This document shows positions 17,520 to 26,083 of a stretch of DNA of 55,377 bases, piece by piece. Positions within the stretch are counted from its first letter, which is position 1. Every line of letters starts with the position of its first letter. The notes below the pieces were generated by a model. That model did not search any database, was not told the DNA's origin, and saw nothing but the letters and a program-made list of their open reading frames with translations. Source of the DNA: Bacteroidales bacterium (GTDB lineage: Bacteria; Bacteroidota; Bacteroidia; Bacteroidales; UBA7960); contig PWJC01000027.1 of assembly GCA_003560165.1 (NCBI GenBank), positions 1-55,377 on the forward strand, in the 5' to 3' direction. The translations under genes were made by a program, and so were the position numbers.

Positions 17520-18938
17520 TTAATTAATTGGGTTTTCGAGCACCAGGCCCAGTTTCTTTCCTTCTTCCTTCATCCTCTCAAGGGCCGCATCGCGACGGTT
17601 AGGTATCTCTCCTTCGATGATGGCCTCGCGGATGGCCGTTTTGATAATGCCAACCTCTTTGCAGGGAGGCAGGGCGAATGCGTGCATGATGTCCTCGCCG
17701 CTTACGGGAGGTTGCCAGTTGCGCAGCCGGTCCTTGTCCTCAATTTCTCTGAGCTTTTGCCTGACCTTTTCAAAATTGTCGAGGTATTTTTTAACCTTTT
17801 CCGGATTCCCGCTGGTAATATCGGCCTCGCAGAGTAGCATCAGGTCGTCGATGTCATCGCCCGCCTCAAACAGAAGCCGTCTTACTGCCGAATCGGTAAC
17901 GACGCTCTCGGTAAGTGCTATGGGACGCAAATGCAAGAGAACCAGCTTTTGAACATACCTGAGTTTTTCGTTCATGGGCAGTTTCAGCCGGCGGAAGATC
18001 GGTTTTACCATCTTGTGGCCCAAGTACTCATGTCCGTAAAAGGTCCAGCCGATCTTTTCATCGAAACGCCGGGTGGCTGGTTTGGCAATATCGTGCAACA
18101 GGGCAGCCCAGCGCAGCCAGAGATCGGGGGTTTTTTCTGCCAGGTTGTCAAGCACCTGAAGGGTATGGTAAAAGTTGTCCTTATGGGCCTTGCCATTCAC
18201 GACTTCCACACCGTGCATGGCATCCAGTTCAGGGAAGAAATGCAACAGCAGCCCCGAGGCCCTCAGCATTTGAATGCCACGTCCGGGAGTATCTGAAAGC
18301 ATGATCTTATTGAACTCATCCATGATTCTCTCGATGGAAACAATGCGGATCCGTTCTGCATTTTTACGGATGGCTTCAAAAGAAGATTGCTCGATCTGAA
18401 AACCGAGCTGTGAAGCAAAACGGACTGCACGCATCATCCGAAGGGGATCGTCCGAATAGGTCAATCCGGGCTCGAGGGGGGTGCGGATCAGGCCGGCCCT
18501 GAGGTCATCCTGGCCTCCAAAGGGATCGAGCAGGCAACCACGGTCATCCTCATTCAGGCTGATGGCCATGGCATTGATGGTGAAATCCCGCCTCCGCAGG
18601 TCGTCTTCCAGGCTGCCGTCTTCCACAATGGGCTTGCGCGAACCGGAACGGTAAGATTCCCTGCGTGCGCCCACAAACTCAATTTCCCAGCCCTCATGCC
18701 GCAACATGGCGGTGCCAAAGTTCCTGAACACCTTCAGCCCGCCTTCCCTGTCCAGCTTCCTTGCCACCTCACCGGCCAGCTCAATGCCACTGCCTACCAC
18801 CATGATGTCGAGGTCTTTCGATTCCCTGCCCAGCTGAAGATCGCGAACCCAGCCACCAACCACGTAGACGCGCCTGCCGAGCTCCGAAGCCGTCTCAGAC
18901 ACCAGATCCAGTATGCTATGATCAATGTTCGGCTTCAT
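17520..18938 (-). CDS. cca: CCA-adding tRNA nucleotidyltransferase with HD domain
   Basis: The 472-residue protein is a class II nucleotidyltransferase. Its head domain has VYVVGGWVRDLQLG and DLDIMV with the two metal-binding aspartates, plus RRRDFTINAMA. The neck follows with DDPLRMMRAVRFASQ. A central HD domain contains LLHDIAKP and the upstream H of YHTLQVL. It should add or repair the 3' CCA end of tRNAs; a poly(A) polymerase role cannot be excluded from sequence alone. Its ATG overlaps the Sua5 stop (TGATG), and it is followed by the ORF-3-like gene. Confidence 0.92.
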   Translation of the reverse strand: MKPNIDHSILDLVSETASELGRRVYVVGGWVRDLQLGRESKDLDIMVVGSGIELAGEVARKLDREGGLKVFRNFGTAMLRHEGWEIEFVGARRESYRSGSRKPIVEDGSLEDDLRRRDFTINAMAISLNEDDRGCLLDPFGGQDDLRAGLIRTPLEPGLTYSDDPLRMMRAVRFASQLGFQIEQSSFEAIRKNAERIRIVSIERIMDEFNKIMLSDTPGRGIQMLRASGLLLHFFPELDAMHGVEVVNGKAHKDNFYHTLQVLDNLAEKTPDLWLRWAALLHDIAKPATRRFDEKIGWTFYGHEYLGHKMVKPIFRRLKLPMNEKLRYVQKLVLLHLRPIALTESVVTDSAVRRLLFEAGDDIDDLMLLCEADITSGNPEKVKKYLDNFEKVRQKLREIEDKDRLRNWQPPVSGEDIMHAFALPPCKEVGIIKTAIREAIIEGEIPNRRDAALERMKEEGKKLGLVLENPIN

Positions 18939-19507
18939 CAGTTCCTTAGGATATGTATCTCGCCCTGACTGTCTATTTTGATGATGGTGGATGGCGTTGG
19001 CCTGGTGGAAGTCTGGTGTTCAACATCTGCCACATAGTCAACAGCCGACTTGATCTCATCGGAAACTCCCCGCAAAGAAAACGGAATGGGAGCCCCACTG
19101 ATATTGGCCGAAGTTGAGCTAACCGGCTTCCCGAAAGCAGAGATCATTTGCTGGCAGAAATCATGACGGGGAATGCGTATCCCGATCGACCCATCCGTTG
19201 CCGTCACATTTTTGGGCAGCTTTTTTGCTTTGGGGTAGATGATGGTGAGGGGGTCCGACATGCTGGCGATCAGTTCCATGGCAACCTCCGGCACCACTTC
19301 GACGTAATCTTTCAGCATGTCTAAGTCGTTCACCAGGATAATCAATGATTTTTCGCTAAGACGTTCCTTTATCCTGTATACCTTTTCAACGGCCCTGGGG
19401 TTGGTGGCGTCGCACCCGATGCCCCAGATGGTATCGGTAGGGTACAATATGGTGCCCCCGCTGCGCAGTACCTCCAGTACCTCCTTAAGTTGAAGTTCAT
19501 TTAACAT
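18938..19507 (-). CDS. tsaC: Threonylcarbamoyl-AMP synthase (Sua5/YciO/YrdC)
   Basis: This enzyme makes threonylcarbamoyl-AMP for t6A37 of tRNA. The protein (189 residues from the ATG at 19507) has the YrdC signature: GGTILYPTDTIWGIGCD near the N-terminus, KRL-like ERLSEKSLIILV, GSIGIRIPRHDF and KPVSSTSANISG. It leads the tRNA-maturation operon Sua5 - cca - ORF-3-like - miaA, with a 1-bp TGATG overlap to cca. I prefer the ATG at 19507 to the one at 19522 because it fits the usual family start. Confidence 0.92.
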   Translation of the reverse strand: MLNELQLKEVLEVLRSGGTILYPTDTIWGIGCDATNPRAVEKVYRIKERLSEKSLIILVNDLDMLKDYVEVVPEVAMELIASMSDPLTIIYPKAKKLPKNVTATDGSIGIRIPRHDFCQQMISAFGKPVSSTSANISGAPIPFSLRGVSDEIKSAVDYVADVEHQTSTRPTPSTIIKIDSQGEIHILRN

Positions 19508-19619
19508 AAATTCCGCTATCAACGATTTGTCCTTTGTTACTGATTCAATTGTCGTGCCAAAACATCCTGTCGGGCAAACGGAAGAGCAACTGCAGAAAAC
19601 ATGGCGGGGATGGCTTTTA

Positions 19620-20498
19620 TTAACTGCTTTTGCCCTGTTTTTTCCCTCCGTCCTTTAAAATCCCGTCAGGGGTCCATGTCAGCTTGTCGCTTTTTACGCT
19701 CAGCCGCCGGGCCATATTTTTATTCAGGGCATCCCTGGTTTTGTATGGTCTGGCATGGTCAAGGTGTACACAAATAGCGTAATACCTGATCTGCTGACCT
19801 TTCAGCCCCGCATTGACAAGCCTTTCACCAAGTTCGCGATCCAGGCCCCCGTAATTCATTGATTCGTTGTAACCATTTACCTTCAGCAGATCGCTTTTCC
19901 AACCACTGACATTGTGACCGTTCCAGGTGGTCCTTGTGGTGGTAACCCGGTTCATAAAGCCCGTAAAGGCAGGATTTCTGACCAGCTTCATGTATTTATG
20001 GGAAAAACTCATGCCATGTTTCATCAACCAGCGGGCAGAGAACGGTCGCTGGTTCACCACATCCTTGCGGGTGATCAGGCCCGATACGTTTTCATTGAGT
20101 TTGAGGTAGCCTCCGCTCAGGAAATAGCCGGGGCGGGCATGCCGTACATGGTTGCCGACAAAGTCCATTCGCGGAATACAATCGCCGTCGCTAAAGATCA
20201 GGTAATCGGCGTCTGTTTCCATAATGGCCTTATTGAGTATGCGGCACTTGCGGAATCCCTCATCGGGCTGCCAGATATGCCTGATAGACAACCCCGACTG
20301 CTCCTGAAAATCGCGTACAACCCCCTTGGTCTCCGGCCCGGAACCATCGTCGGCGATCAGGATCTCAAAATCGTCGAAACTTTGCTCCACATAGCCCCAC
20401 AGGCATTTTGTAAGCCACAGAGGCTGGTTGTAGGTAGACAATACCACGGCCACCCTGAATTGACCAGGCAACGACAGGTGGAAAGGATTTAGTTCCAT
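19620..20498 (-). CDS. Family 2 glycosyltransferase with galactosyltransferase-like C-terminal domain
   Basis: The protein, 292 residues from the ATG at 20498, has a GT-A fold: VAVVLSTYNQPLWL at the start, DFEILIADDGSGPET, then DADYLIFSDGDCIPRMDF with the metal-binding D-x-D-type site. The C-terminal part reads GLDRELGERLVNAG, similar to the galactosyltransferase_C domain. It probably builds surface polysaccharide, but donor and acceptor are unknown. The frame extends to 20588, but that extra N-terminus is translated from the low-complexity intergenic repeat and is rejected. It is separated from the second GT2 gene by that repeat. Confidence 0.88.
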   Translation of the reverse strand: MELNPFHLSLPGQFRVAVVLSTYNQPLWLTKCLWGYVEQSFDDFEILIADDGSGPETKGVVRDFQEQSGLSIRHIWQPDEGFRKCRILNKAIMETDADYLIFSDGDCIPRMDFVGNHVRHARPGYFLSGGYLKLNENVSGLITRKDVVNQRPFSARWLMKHGMSFSHKYMKLVRNPAFTGFMNRVTTTRTTWNGHNVSGWKSDLLKVNGYNESMNYGGLDRELGERLVNAGLKGQQIRYYAICVHLDHARPYKTRDALNKNMARRLSVKSDKLTWTPDGILKDGGKKQGKSS

Positions 20499-20534
20499 GA
20501 GGTCATAATTTTTATGTGTCTGTAAGCCGGGAAA

Positions 20535-20747
20535 AGTGATGAGTGACTGTTTGTTGTTCCTTGCTCCCTGTTCCTTGTTGAAAGTCAAAATGTCAAAAAA
20601 AAGTTTAAGCGTTTAAAAGCTTAAGAGTTTAAGGATCTAATGTTTAAGCTTTCCAACTTTCCAACTCTTCAACTCTTCAACTTTTAAACTTTCTTCTTTC
20701 TACCTTCCCCCTTCCACCTTCCGTCTTCCGTCTTCTGTCTTCCGTCT
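20535..20747. repeat. Low-complexity heptad-like repeat tract
   Basis: This tract shows successive degenerate short repeats on the plus strand: GTTCCTTG/CTCCCTG units, then GTTTAAGC-like units, then CCAACTTT/CAACTCTT units, then TTCCGTC or TTCTGTC repeated four times in a row (about 20719-20746). The strand is strongly pyrimidine-biased toward the right. It fills the gap between the two GT2 genes and runs into the 3' end of the right one. I see no CRISPR-like spacer pattern. Confidence 0.75.
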
Positions 20748-21500
20748 ACTTTCGAGTAGAAGGCAACGCAGCCTGGCGTATTTTTGAAAGCACATAAAGG
20801 CTGCATGGCGGCTTACCACCAGCCCCATATAACCATCCAAAAACCCCCGCTTTACCACGTAGTACTGAAAGAAACGCCATAGCGGCTTGTACCAGACTTT
20901 CCATACAGGGCAGCGAACTCCATTTTTAAAGGCCTCCATGGCGGCTATGCCGCTATAACGATTGATGGTGTCCATATGCTCTTGAAGCGAATCGCACATC
21001 CAATGCAGGAGGTCGCCGGTTAAAAAACCGGTGGTGGCCCCTTTTTCCATCACCACCCTGTCGTGGGGGTTGACCCCTCCCCAGCGCCCTTTGCGACGAT
21101 CGAACAGCCGGAGTTTCCGGTCGGGATAATAATTGGTATACCTCATCCATTTGCCGCAAAAGCGATTCATCCGGTTGAAACGATAACTGTCGTACAGCCA
21201 CTTTTGCCTGACTTCCTTAATCGAAGCGGCCAGAGATTCCGACAGGGCTTCGTCTGCATCCAGCGAAAGCACATAATCATAGGTGGCTTCTTTCAGTGCA
21301 AAATTCTTTTGTTCAATATAACCCAGGAAGGGCTGCTGTATCAGTTTGGCCCCCAACGAACGGCAAATTTCAGGGGTTTTATCGGACGAAAGGGAGTCTA
21401 CCACGACGATCTCGTCCACCACGCCCTGCATGGAGCGGATGCACCTTGCAATATATTTTTCCTCGTTATAGGCAATAATGACTCCTGAAATGAAGGGCAT
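20700..21500 (-). CDS. Family 2 glycosyltransferase (WaaE/KdtX-like)
   Basis: The 266-residue protein starts with FISGVIIAYNEEKYIARCI, followed by VVDEIVVVDSLSSDKT and YVLSLDADEALSESL, the pattern of small GT2 enzymes similar to WaaE/KdtX that add sugars to the lipopolysaccharide inner core. The C-terminal third is basic with FFQYYVVKRGFLDGYMG. The last 15 residues (RRKTEDGRRKVEGGR) are translated from the low-complexity repeat and are probably a recent extension. A role in LPS or surface glycan is inferred. Confidence 0.88.
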   Translation of the reverse strand: MPFISGVIIAYNEEKYIARCIRSMQGVVDEIVVVDSLSSDKTPEICRSLGAKLIQQPFLGYIEQKNFALKEATYDYVLSLDADEALSESLAASIKEVRQKWLYDSYRFNRMNRFCGKWMRYTNYYPDRKLRLFDRRKGRWGGVNPHDRVVMEKGATTGFLTGDLLHWMCDSLQEHMDTINRYSGIAAMEAFKNGVRCPVWKVWYKPLWRFFQYYVVKRGFLDGYMGLVVSRHAAFMCFQKYARLRCLLLESRRKTEDGRRKVEGGR

Positions 21501-21542
21501 GGGTCGAAATTTGGACGATCCCTGTCCGGGCCGGCTGATGTT

Positions 21543-22358
21543 TTATACGTCTACCTGATGTTCGCGCAGGGCTTCGTTGAGGCTGGTCTTGCGGTCGGTG
21601 CTTTCCTTTCTGCGGCCTATGATCAACGCACAGGGCACATGGTAGGTACCGGCCGGGAATTCCTTGGGAAGGAGACCGGGAATGACTACCGAACGTTCTG
21701 GCACATGGCCTTTGTATTCCCTGGCCTGGGCCCGGCTCACATCGATGATCCTGGTGGAGGCTGTCAACACCACATTGGCACCCAGAACAGCCTCACGGCC
21801 AATATGCACTCCTTCTACCACAATACACCTTGACCCGATAAAGGCGTGGTCTTCGATGATAACCGGGGCCGCCTGAACAGGCTCCAGGACTCCGCCGATG
21901 CCAACACCCCCGCTAAGATGGACACCCCTGCCGATCTGTGCACAACTGCCAACGGTGGCCCATGTGTCGATCATGCTGCCCTCTCCTACCCTGGCTCCGA
22001 TATTCACATAGGAGGGCATCATCACCACACCCGGGGCAAGGTATGCCCCATAACGGGCAATGGCATGAGGCACCACCCGCACGCCCAGCTCCCTGTAAGC
22101 CCGCTTAAGGGGTATCTTGTCGTGGAATTCGAAAGGGCCTACATCCAGGGTTTCCATCCGACGCAGGGGGAAATAGAGGATCACTGCCTTTTTTACCCAA
22201 TCATTCACCACCCAAAGTCCCTCACGAGGTTCAGCCACCCTCAGCTTTCCCTTGTCCAGTAACTCAATCACTTCGCACACTGCTTCCTGCACCGCGGCAT
22301 CAGCCAGGAGCGACCGTTCGTCCCAGGCTCCTTCTATGATCAGTTTCAATGCATCCAT
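21543..22358 (-). CDS. dapD: Tetrahydrodipicolinate N-succinyltransferase
   Basis: DapD acts in the succinylase branch of lysine and meso-diaminopimelate synthesis. From the ATG at 22358 the protein has 271 residues, the normal length. It has a left-handed beta-helix made of hexapeptide repeats (VNIGARVGEGSMIDTWATV, then IEDHAFIGSRCIVVEGVHIG) and the family motif LSGGVGIGGVLEP. The longer frame to 22406 would start before the mapped -7 element and is not used. An exact TATATTTG -7 box lies about 50 bp upstream. Divergent from ruvX. Confidence 0.95.
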   Translation of the reverse strand: MDALKLIIEGAWDERSLLADAAVQEAVCEVIELLDKGKLRVAEPREGLWVVNDWVKKAVILYFPLRRMETLDVGPFEFHDKIPLKRAYRELGVRVVPHAIARYGAYLAPGVVMMPSYVNIGARVGEGSMIDTWATVGSCAQIGRGVHLSGGVGIGGVLEPVQAAPVIIEDHAFIGSRCIVVEGVHIGREAVLGANVVLTASTRIIDVSRAQAREYKGHVPERSVVIPGLLPKEFPAGTYHVPCALIIGRRKESTDRKTSLNEALREHQVDV

Positions 22359-22407
22359 ACACCAGCAAATAAGAAGACTCAAGGTTTTTACTGCAGTCAA
22401 TAGCACA

Positions 22408-22415
22408 CAAATATA
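22408..22415 (-). promoter_or_regulatory. -7 promoter element for dapD
   Basis: On the minus strand TATATTTG matches TAnnTTTG exactly. It would place the transcription start near 22401 and give a leader of about 43 nt to the dapD ATG. No obvious -33 TTG is present. Confidence 0.45.
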
Positions 22416-22473
22416 GAACTATTTTAAGCGAGGAGCCATGGCTGCACTCCATTTTATTGTCGGTCGATTGTGT

Positions 22474-22481
22474 TATCTTTG
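22474..22481 (+). promoter_or_regulatory. -7 promoter element for ruvX
   Basis: TATCTTTG on the plus strand matches TAnnTTTG exactly and lies 15 bp before the ruvX ATG at 22497, giving a very short leader. A TTG at 22457-22459 is spaced 14 bp, shorter than usual. It supports the ATG at 22497 over the upstream frame start at 22470. Confidence 0.45.
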
Positions 22482-22496
22482 CAAAAAAATTGCCCG

Positions 22497-22925
22497 ATGG
22501 GAAGGATACTGGCCATTGATTATGGCAGAAAAAGAGTAGGAATTGCCGTCACCGACCAGCTACAGATGATCGCTGGCGGACTGACCACCGTACACTCCAG
22601 GGATGTAATCCCCTTTTTGAAAGACTATTGCAGCCGCGAAGAGGTCGACTGCATCGTGGTGGGCGAACCCTTCGACATGCAAAATCGAGCCTCGGATGCC
22701 TCCAGGTACATTGACCCCTTTGTAAGGCATCTGGTCAAACAATTTCCCCGCATTCCCGTTGAAAGGATGGATGAACGCTTCACCTCACAAATGGCCATGC
22801 AAACCATGATCACTGCGGGGTTGAAGAAAAAAGCCAGGCAGGACAAGGCCCTGATCGACACCATCAGTGCCACCATTATTTTGCAATCTTACCTGGAAAG
22901 GCGATCAAACAAAGCCAACCGATGA
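22497..22925 (+). CDS. ruvX: Holliday junction resolvase-like RuvX/YqgF
   Basis: RuvX/YqgF is an RNase H-fold nuclease implicated in rRNA processing and junction resolution. The 142-residue protein begins MGRILAIDYGRKRVGIAVTD with the first catalytic aspartate, has VGEP in the middle, MDERFTSQMA, and ends with DKALIDTISATIILQSYL with the last catalytic aspartate. It leads a four-gene plus-strand operon. Its stop overlaps the def ATG (ATGA). Confidence 0.93.
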   Translation: MGRILAIDYGRKRVGIAVTDQLQMIAGGLTTVHSRDVIPFLKDYCSREEVDCIVVGEPFDMQNRASDASRYIDPFVRHLVKQFPRIPVERMDERFTSQMAMQTMITAGLKKKARQDKALIDTISATIILQSYLERRSNKANR

Positions 22926-23488
22926 GTATATTGCCCATTCTCGCTTACGGAGATCCTTTACTGAAAGAAAAGGGGAAGCCGATAGACAGGGATTATCCCG
23001 GTCTTGATGCGCTGATCGACAATATGTGGGAAACCATGTACCAGGCAAAAGGGGTTGGGTTGGCCGCCCCTCAGATTGGCCGTCGCATCCGTTTGTTTCT
23101 AGTAGATGCCAGTCCCTTTGCCGATGAGGACCCCTCATTGAAGGACTTCAAAAAAGTATTCATCAATGCAAGGATGCTGGATGAATCGGGCGATCCCTGG
23201 CTGTTCAACGAAGGTTGCCTGAGTTTCCCGGAACTCAGGGAAGACCTGATGCGCAGGCCAGAGATCAGGATGAGCTACCAGGACCAGGATTTCAGGGAAC
23301 ACGAAGAAAGCTTTTCAGGGCTGGCAGCCCGCATCATACAACACGAATACGACCACATTGAGGGCATCCTGATGATAGACAGGATCAGCCCCCTGAAGCG
23401 GACCCTGCTGCGAAGGACACTGAACAATATATCCAGAGGCCTGGTGCGCACGGATTACATGATGAAAGCCCCCCGGAAGAAACGATGA
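22922..23488 (+). CDS. def: Peptide deformylase
   Basis: Def removes the N-formyl group from nascent proteins using a bound metal. The 188-residue protein has all three motifs: GVGLAAPQIG, EGCLSFPEL with the metal-binding cysteine, and QHEYDHIEG with the HExxH metal site and catalytic glutamate. The start overlaps ruvX by 4 bp and the stop overlaps the M16 peptidase gene by 4 bp, both as ATGA, so translation is probably coupled. Confidence 0.97.
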   Translation: MSILPILAYGDPLLKEKGKPIDRDYPGLDALIDNMWETMYQAKGVGLAAPQIGRRIRLFLVDASPFADEDPSLKDFKKVFINARMLDESGDPWLFNEGCLSFPELREDLMRRPEIRMSYQDQDFREHEESFSGLAARIIQHEYDHIEGILMIDRISPLKRTLLRRTLNNISRGLVRTDYMMKAPRKKR

Positions 23489-24711
23489 GTTATCAGCACC
23501 ATACATTGTCTAACGGAATACGCCTTATACACCGTTCGAGCAGTTCACTTGTGGCGCATTGCGGCCTGACCCTCAACGTGGGCTCACGCGATGAAACCCT
23601 CAGCGAGCAGGGACTGGCCCATTTTATCGAACACGTGATCTTCAAGGGGACCCGCAAACGAAAGTCCTATCATATCCTGAGCAGGATGGAGAACGTAGGT
23701 GGGGAGATCAACGCATACACCTCCAAGGAAGATACCTGCATACACGGTTCCTTCATGCACCCCTACTACGAAAGGTGGTTTGATCTGGTTTCCGATATCA
23801 TGTTCAATGCCAGTTTCCCCGAACGGGAACTCAACAAGGAGAAAGACATCATTCTGGATGAGATCAATTCGTACAAGGACAACCCGGCCGAACAGATCTT
23901 TGACGATTTCGACGAAGTGGTTTTCGACAAGCATCCCCTTGGCAGAAATATCCTGGGAACCCCCGACAGGATCCGGGAATTCAACCGCGATTGGGTGCAT
24001 GATTTTATCAGAAGGAATCACGCGACCCACGAGATGGTGATCGCCTCGGTTGGACGGATACCCTTTGCCGAACTGATCGGACTGGCCGAGAAATATTTCG
24101 GCAATGCTGCCCCGGGAAGCCGGCAACACAACAGGCAGGCATTCGTGGCCTACCGGCCCCGTCAAAAAGTGGTTGGGCGAAAAAACCACCAGGCTCATTG
24201 CATGGTGGGCAATCAGGCATACGGGGCAACTCATTCGAAAAAAAACACCCTCATGCTGCTGAACAATATGCTCGGCGGGCCCGGCATGAACTGCCGCCTG
24301 AACATGGCTGTCAGGGAGAAGTACGGGTTCTGCTACCATATTGAGAGTAACTACCAGGCCTATTCCGATGCGGGCCTCTTCAGTATCTATTTCGGCACCG
24401 ATCCGCATTATGTGGACAAAACCCTTTATCTGATTACCAGGGAGCTGACCCGCCTGAGAGAGCAACGCCTTGGCGGGCTTCAACTGAAGCGGGCCAAACA
24501 GCAACTAATCGGCCAGGTGGCCATCGCCTTCGAATCGCAGCTGGGAGAAATGCTCTCGATGGGAAAGAACATGCTTGTGTTCAACAAGGCCGAAACCATC
24601 GAAGACATCAACGAAAAAATAAGCTCCGTTTCGGCTTCCGGACTCATGGAGGTGGCCAACGAGGTGTTTGAGCCCGGAAGCCTGAGTACCCTCATCTTTA
24701 AACCTTCCTGA
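23485..24711 (+). CDS. M16-family zinc peptidase (processing-protease-like)
   Basis: The 408-residue protein has the inverted zinc motif HFIEHVIFKGT (HxxEH) and the distal glutamate in ILDEINSYKDNP. The C-terminal half carries the GGPGMNCRLNMAVREKYGFCY region typical of the substrate-binding second domain. M16 proteins of this form often degrade peptides or process precursors; the substrate is not known. No signal peptide is visible, so I place it in the cytoplasm. Overlaps def by 4 bp and is followed 6 bp later by an O-methyltransferase. Confidence 0.93.
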   Translation: MSYQHHTLSNGIRLIHRSSSSLVAHCGLTLNVGSRDETLSEQGLAHFIEHVIFKGTRKRKSYHILSRMENVGGEINAYTSKEDTCIHGSFMHPYYERWFDLVSDIMFNASFPERELNKEKDIILDEINSYKDNPAEQIFDDFDEVVFDKHPLGRNILGTPDRIREFNRDWVHDFIRRNHATHEMVIASVGRIPFAELIGLAEKYFGNAAPGSRQHNRQAFVAYRPRQKVVGRKNHQAHCMVGNQAYGATHSKKNTLMLLNNMLGGPGMNCRLNMAVREKYGFCYHIESNYQAYSDAGLFSIYFGTDPHYVDKTLYLITRELTRLREQRLGGLQLKRAKQQLIGQVAIAFESQLGEMLSMGKNMLVFNKAETIEDINEKISSVSASGLMEVANEVFEPGSLSTLIFKPS

Positions 24712-24717
24712 TGCAAT

Positions 24718-25359
24718 ATGGGCTTTATCCCTTCCGAGATCGAATCTTATGCAGAAGCCTTCAGCACCCCCGAGCCTTTGCTGTTGAAGAAACTCAACCG
24801 CGACACCCATGCCAAAGTGCTTCGGCCGAGGATGTTGTCGGGTCACCTGCAGGGTAGCCTGTTGGCCTTCATCAGCCGGCTGAGTAAACCCCGCCGCATA
24901 TTGGAGGTGGGGACCTACACCGGGTATTCTGCCATATGCCTGGCCTGGGGCCTGAACGAAGACGGCCTGCTTCACACCATAGACCACAACCCCGAACTGG
25001 AGGATTTCGCCAGAAAATACATCAGCGATGCAGGCCTGAAAGACAAGGTGGTGCAACATATCGGAGAAGCTATCGAAGTGATCCCGACGCTGGACGAGAT
25101 CTTTGACCTGGTATTCATTGATGCCGACAAGGAGAATTACGTCAATTACTTCGAAATGATCTACCCCAGGCTCCGGAAGGGAGGGATCGTGCTGGCCGAC
25201 AATGCGCTTTGGGGGGGTAAGGTAGTTGCAAAGCCTGAAGAGAACGACGCCGAAACCCGGGGCATCATCGCCTTTAATGAACACATACAGCGTCATTCCG
25301 GTGTCAGGAACCTGCTGTTGCCGTTTCGCGACGGGCTGATGATCGCAGAGAAATTATAA
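24718..25359 (+). CDS. SAM-dependent O-methyltransferase (COMT-like)
   Basis: The 213-residue protein is a class I methyltransferase of the caffeoyl-CoA/catechol O-methyltransferase family. It shows ILEVGTYTGYSAICLAWGL as motif I and DLVFIDADKENYVNYF, in which the aspartates bind the divalent metal, plus GGIVLADNALWGGKV. It is probably a small-molecule catechol-type methyltransferase; substrate unknown. It is the last gene of ruvX - def - M16 - OMT and ends 2 bp from the convergent beta-barrel gene. Confidence 0.92.
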   Translation: MGFIPSEIESYAEAFSTPEPLLLKKLNRDTHAKVLRPRMLSGHLQGSLLAFISRLSKPRRILEVGTYTGYSAICLAWGLNEDGLLHTIDHNPELEDFARKYISDAGLKDKVVQHIGEAIEVIPTLDEIFDLVFIDADKENYVNYFEMIYPRLRKGGIVLADNALWGGKVVAKPEENDAETRGIIAFNEHIQRHSGVRNLLLPFRDGLMIAEKL

Positions 25360-25361
25360 GA

Positions 25362-26063
25362 TCAAAAGGGATGGGTTCCCATCTCAAAACCGATCATCAG
25401 CCGTGGGAATTCGGGAAGATCTGCCGATGAACGAAAGAGTTCGGAAAAACGGTAACTGCCCCTGATGACAAAGTTGCTGAATCCGACCCGCGCCAGAACC
25501 CCGTATTCAAATGCAGCCGGATAATCCATCCCTGTCCTCCTCACCTTCACCCGTTCACCTTCTATCTCATCGAAACTTATGTGCCGCACATGCACATTCC
25601 ATGCCCCATAGGCGCCGGCATCGAAAAAACGACCGATATAATCCCCACGCTGCCCGAAGTTGATGCGCTTGTAATACGAAAGGCCAGGCTGCACAAATAC
25701 CAGCTTTTCGGTGTCGTGCATAGCAGGGCCGGGCACCTGCTTGTATTCCGTTTGCCTTGGCCGGTAGGATGTCCTGTGCAAGCTCAGTTCGGTCCCGACC
25801 GAAAAGACATTGCTGATCCGCAGTTTATAACGGTAACCGTACTGCAGCGACCAGGAGCGGCGGTAATGGATCTCTGCGCCCCTGTCTTCGGGCGGGCCGG
25901 CCAGGAAAGAAACACCCAGGTACGAATGGCTGTAATGGGTGCGGTTCATACCATATACCCGGGGCTCATCGTCTCCCCTGAGGTCTTCGGCAATAATCAC
26001 CCGTTGCCCCGGTGCACTGCCCGAAACCAACAAGCATGCGAACAAGAGCAGGTAGCCCTTCAT
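25362..26063 (-). CDS. Predicted outer-membrane beta-barrel protein
   Basis: From the ATG at 26063 the protein has 233 residues: a signal peptide (MKGYLLLFACLLVSGSAPGQ, probable cleavage after the GQ), then alternating aromatic beta-strand segments such as SWSLQYGYRYKLRI, LVFVQPGLSYYKRIN and FVIRGSYRFSELF, and a final strand ending in phenylalanine (GFEMGTHPF), the usual barrel closure. I do not recognise the family. It is the last gene after porQ and the S8 protease, on the same strand, with a gap of 20 bp, so it may share a role with them at the cell surface. Confidence 0.75.
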   Translation of the reverse strand: MKGYLLLFACLLVSGSAPGQRVIIAEDLRGDDEPRVYGMNRTHYSHSYLGVSFLAGPPEDRGAEIHYRRSWSLQYGYRYKLRISNVFSVGTELSLHRTSYRPRQTEYKQVPGPAMHDTEKLVFVQPGLSYYKRINFGQRGDYIGRFFDAGAYGAWNVHVRHISFDEIEGERVKVRRTGMDYPAAFEYGVLARVGFSNFVIRGSYRFSELFRSSADLPEFPRLMIGFEMGTHPF

Positions 26064-26083
26064 TGTAAATCTATTAAGGTCAA

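Noticed and set aside
20535-20747. Repeat tract as a CRISPR array
   Set aside because: Units are 7-10 bp, degenerate and contiguous, with no spacers of constant length and no cas genes in the window.
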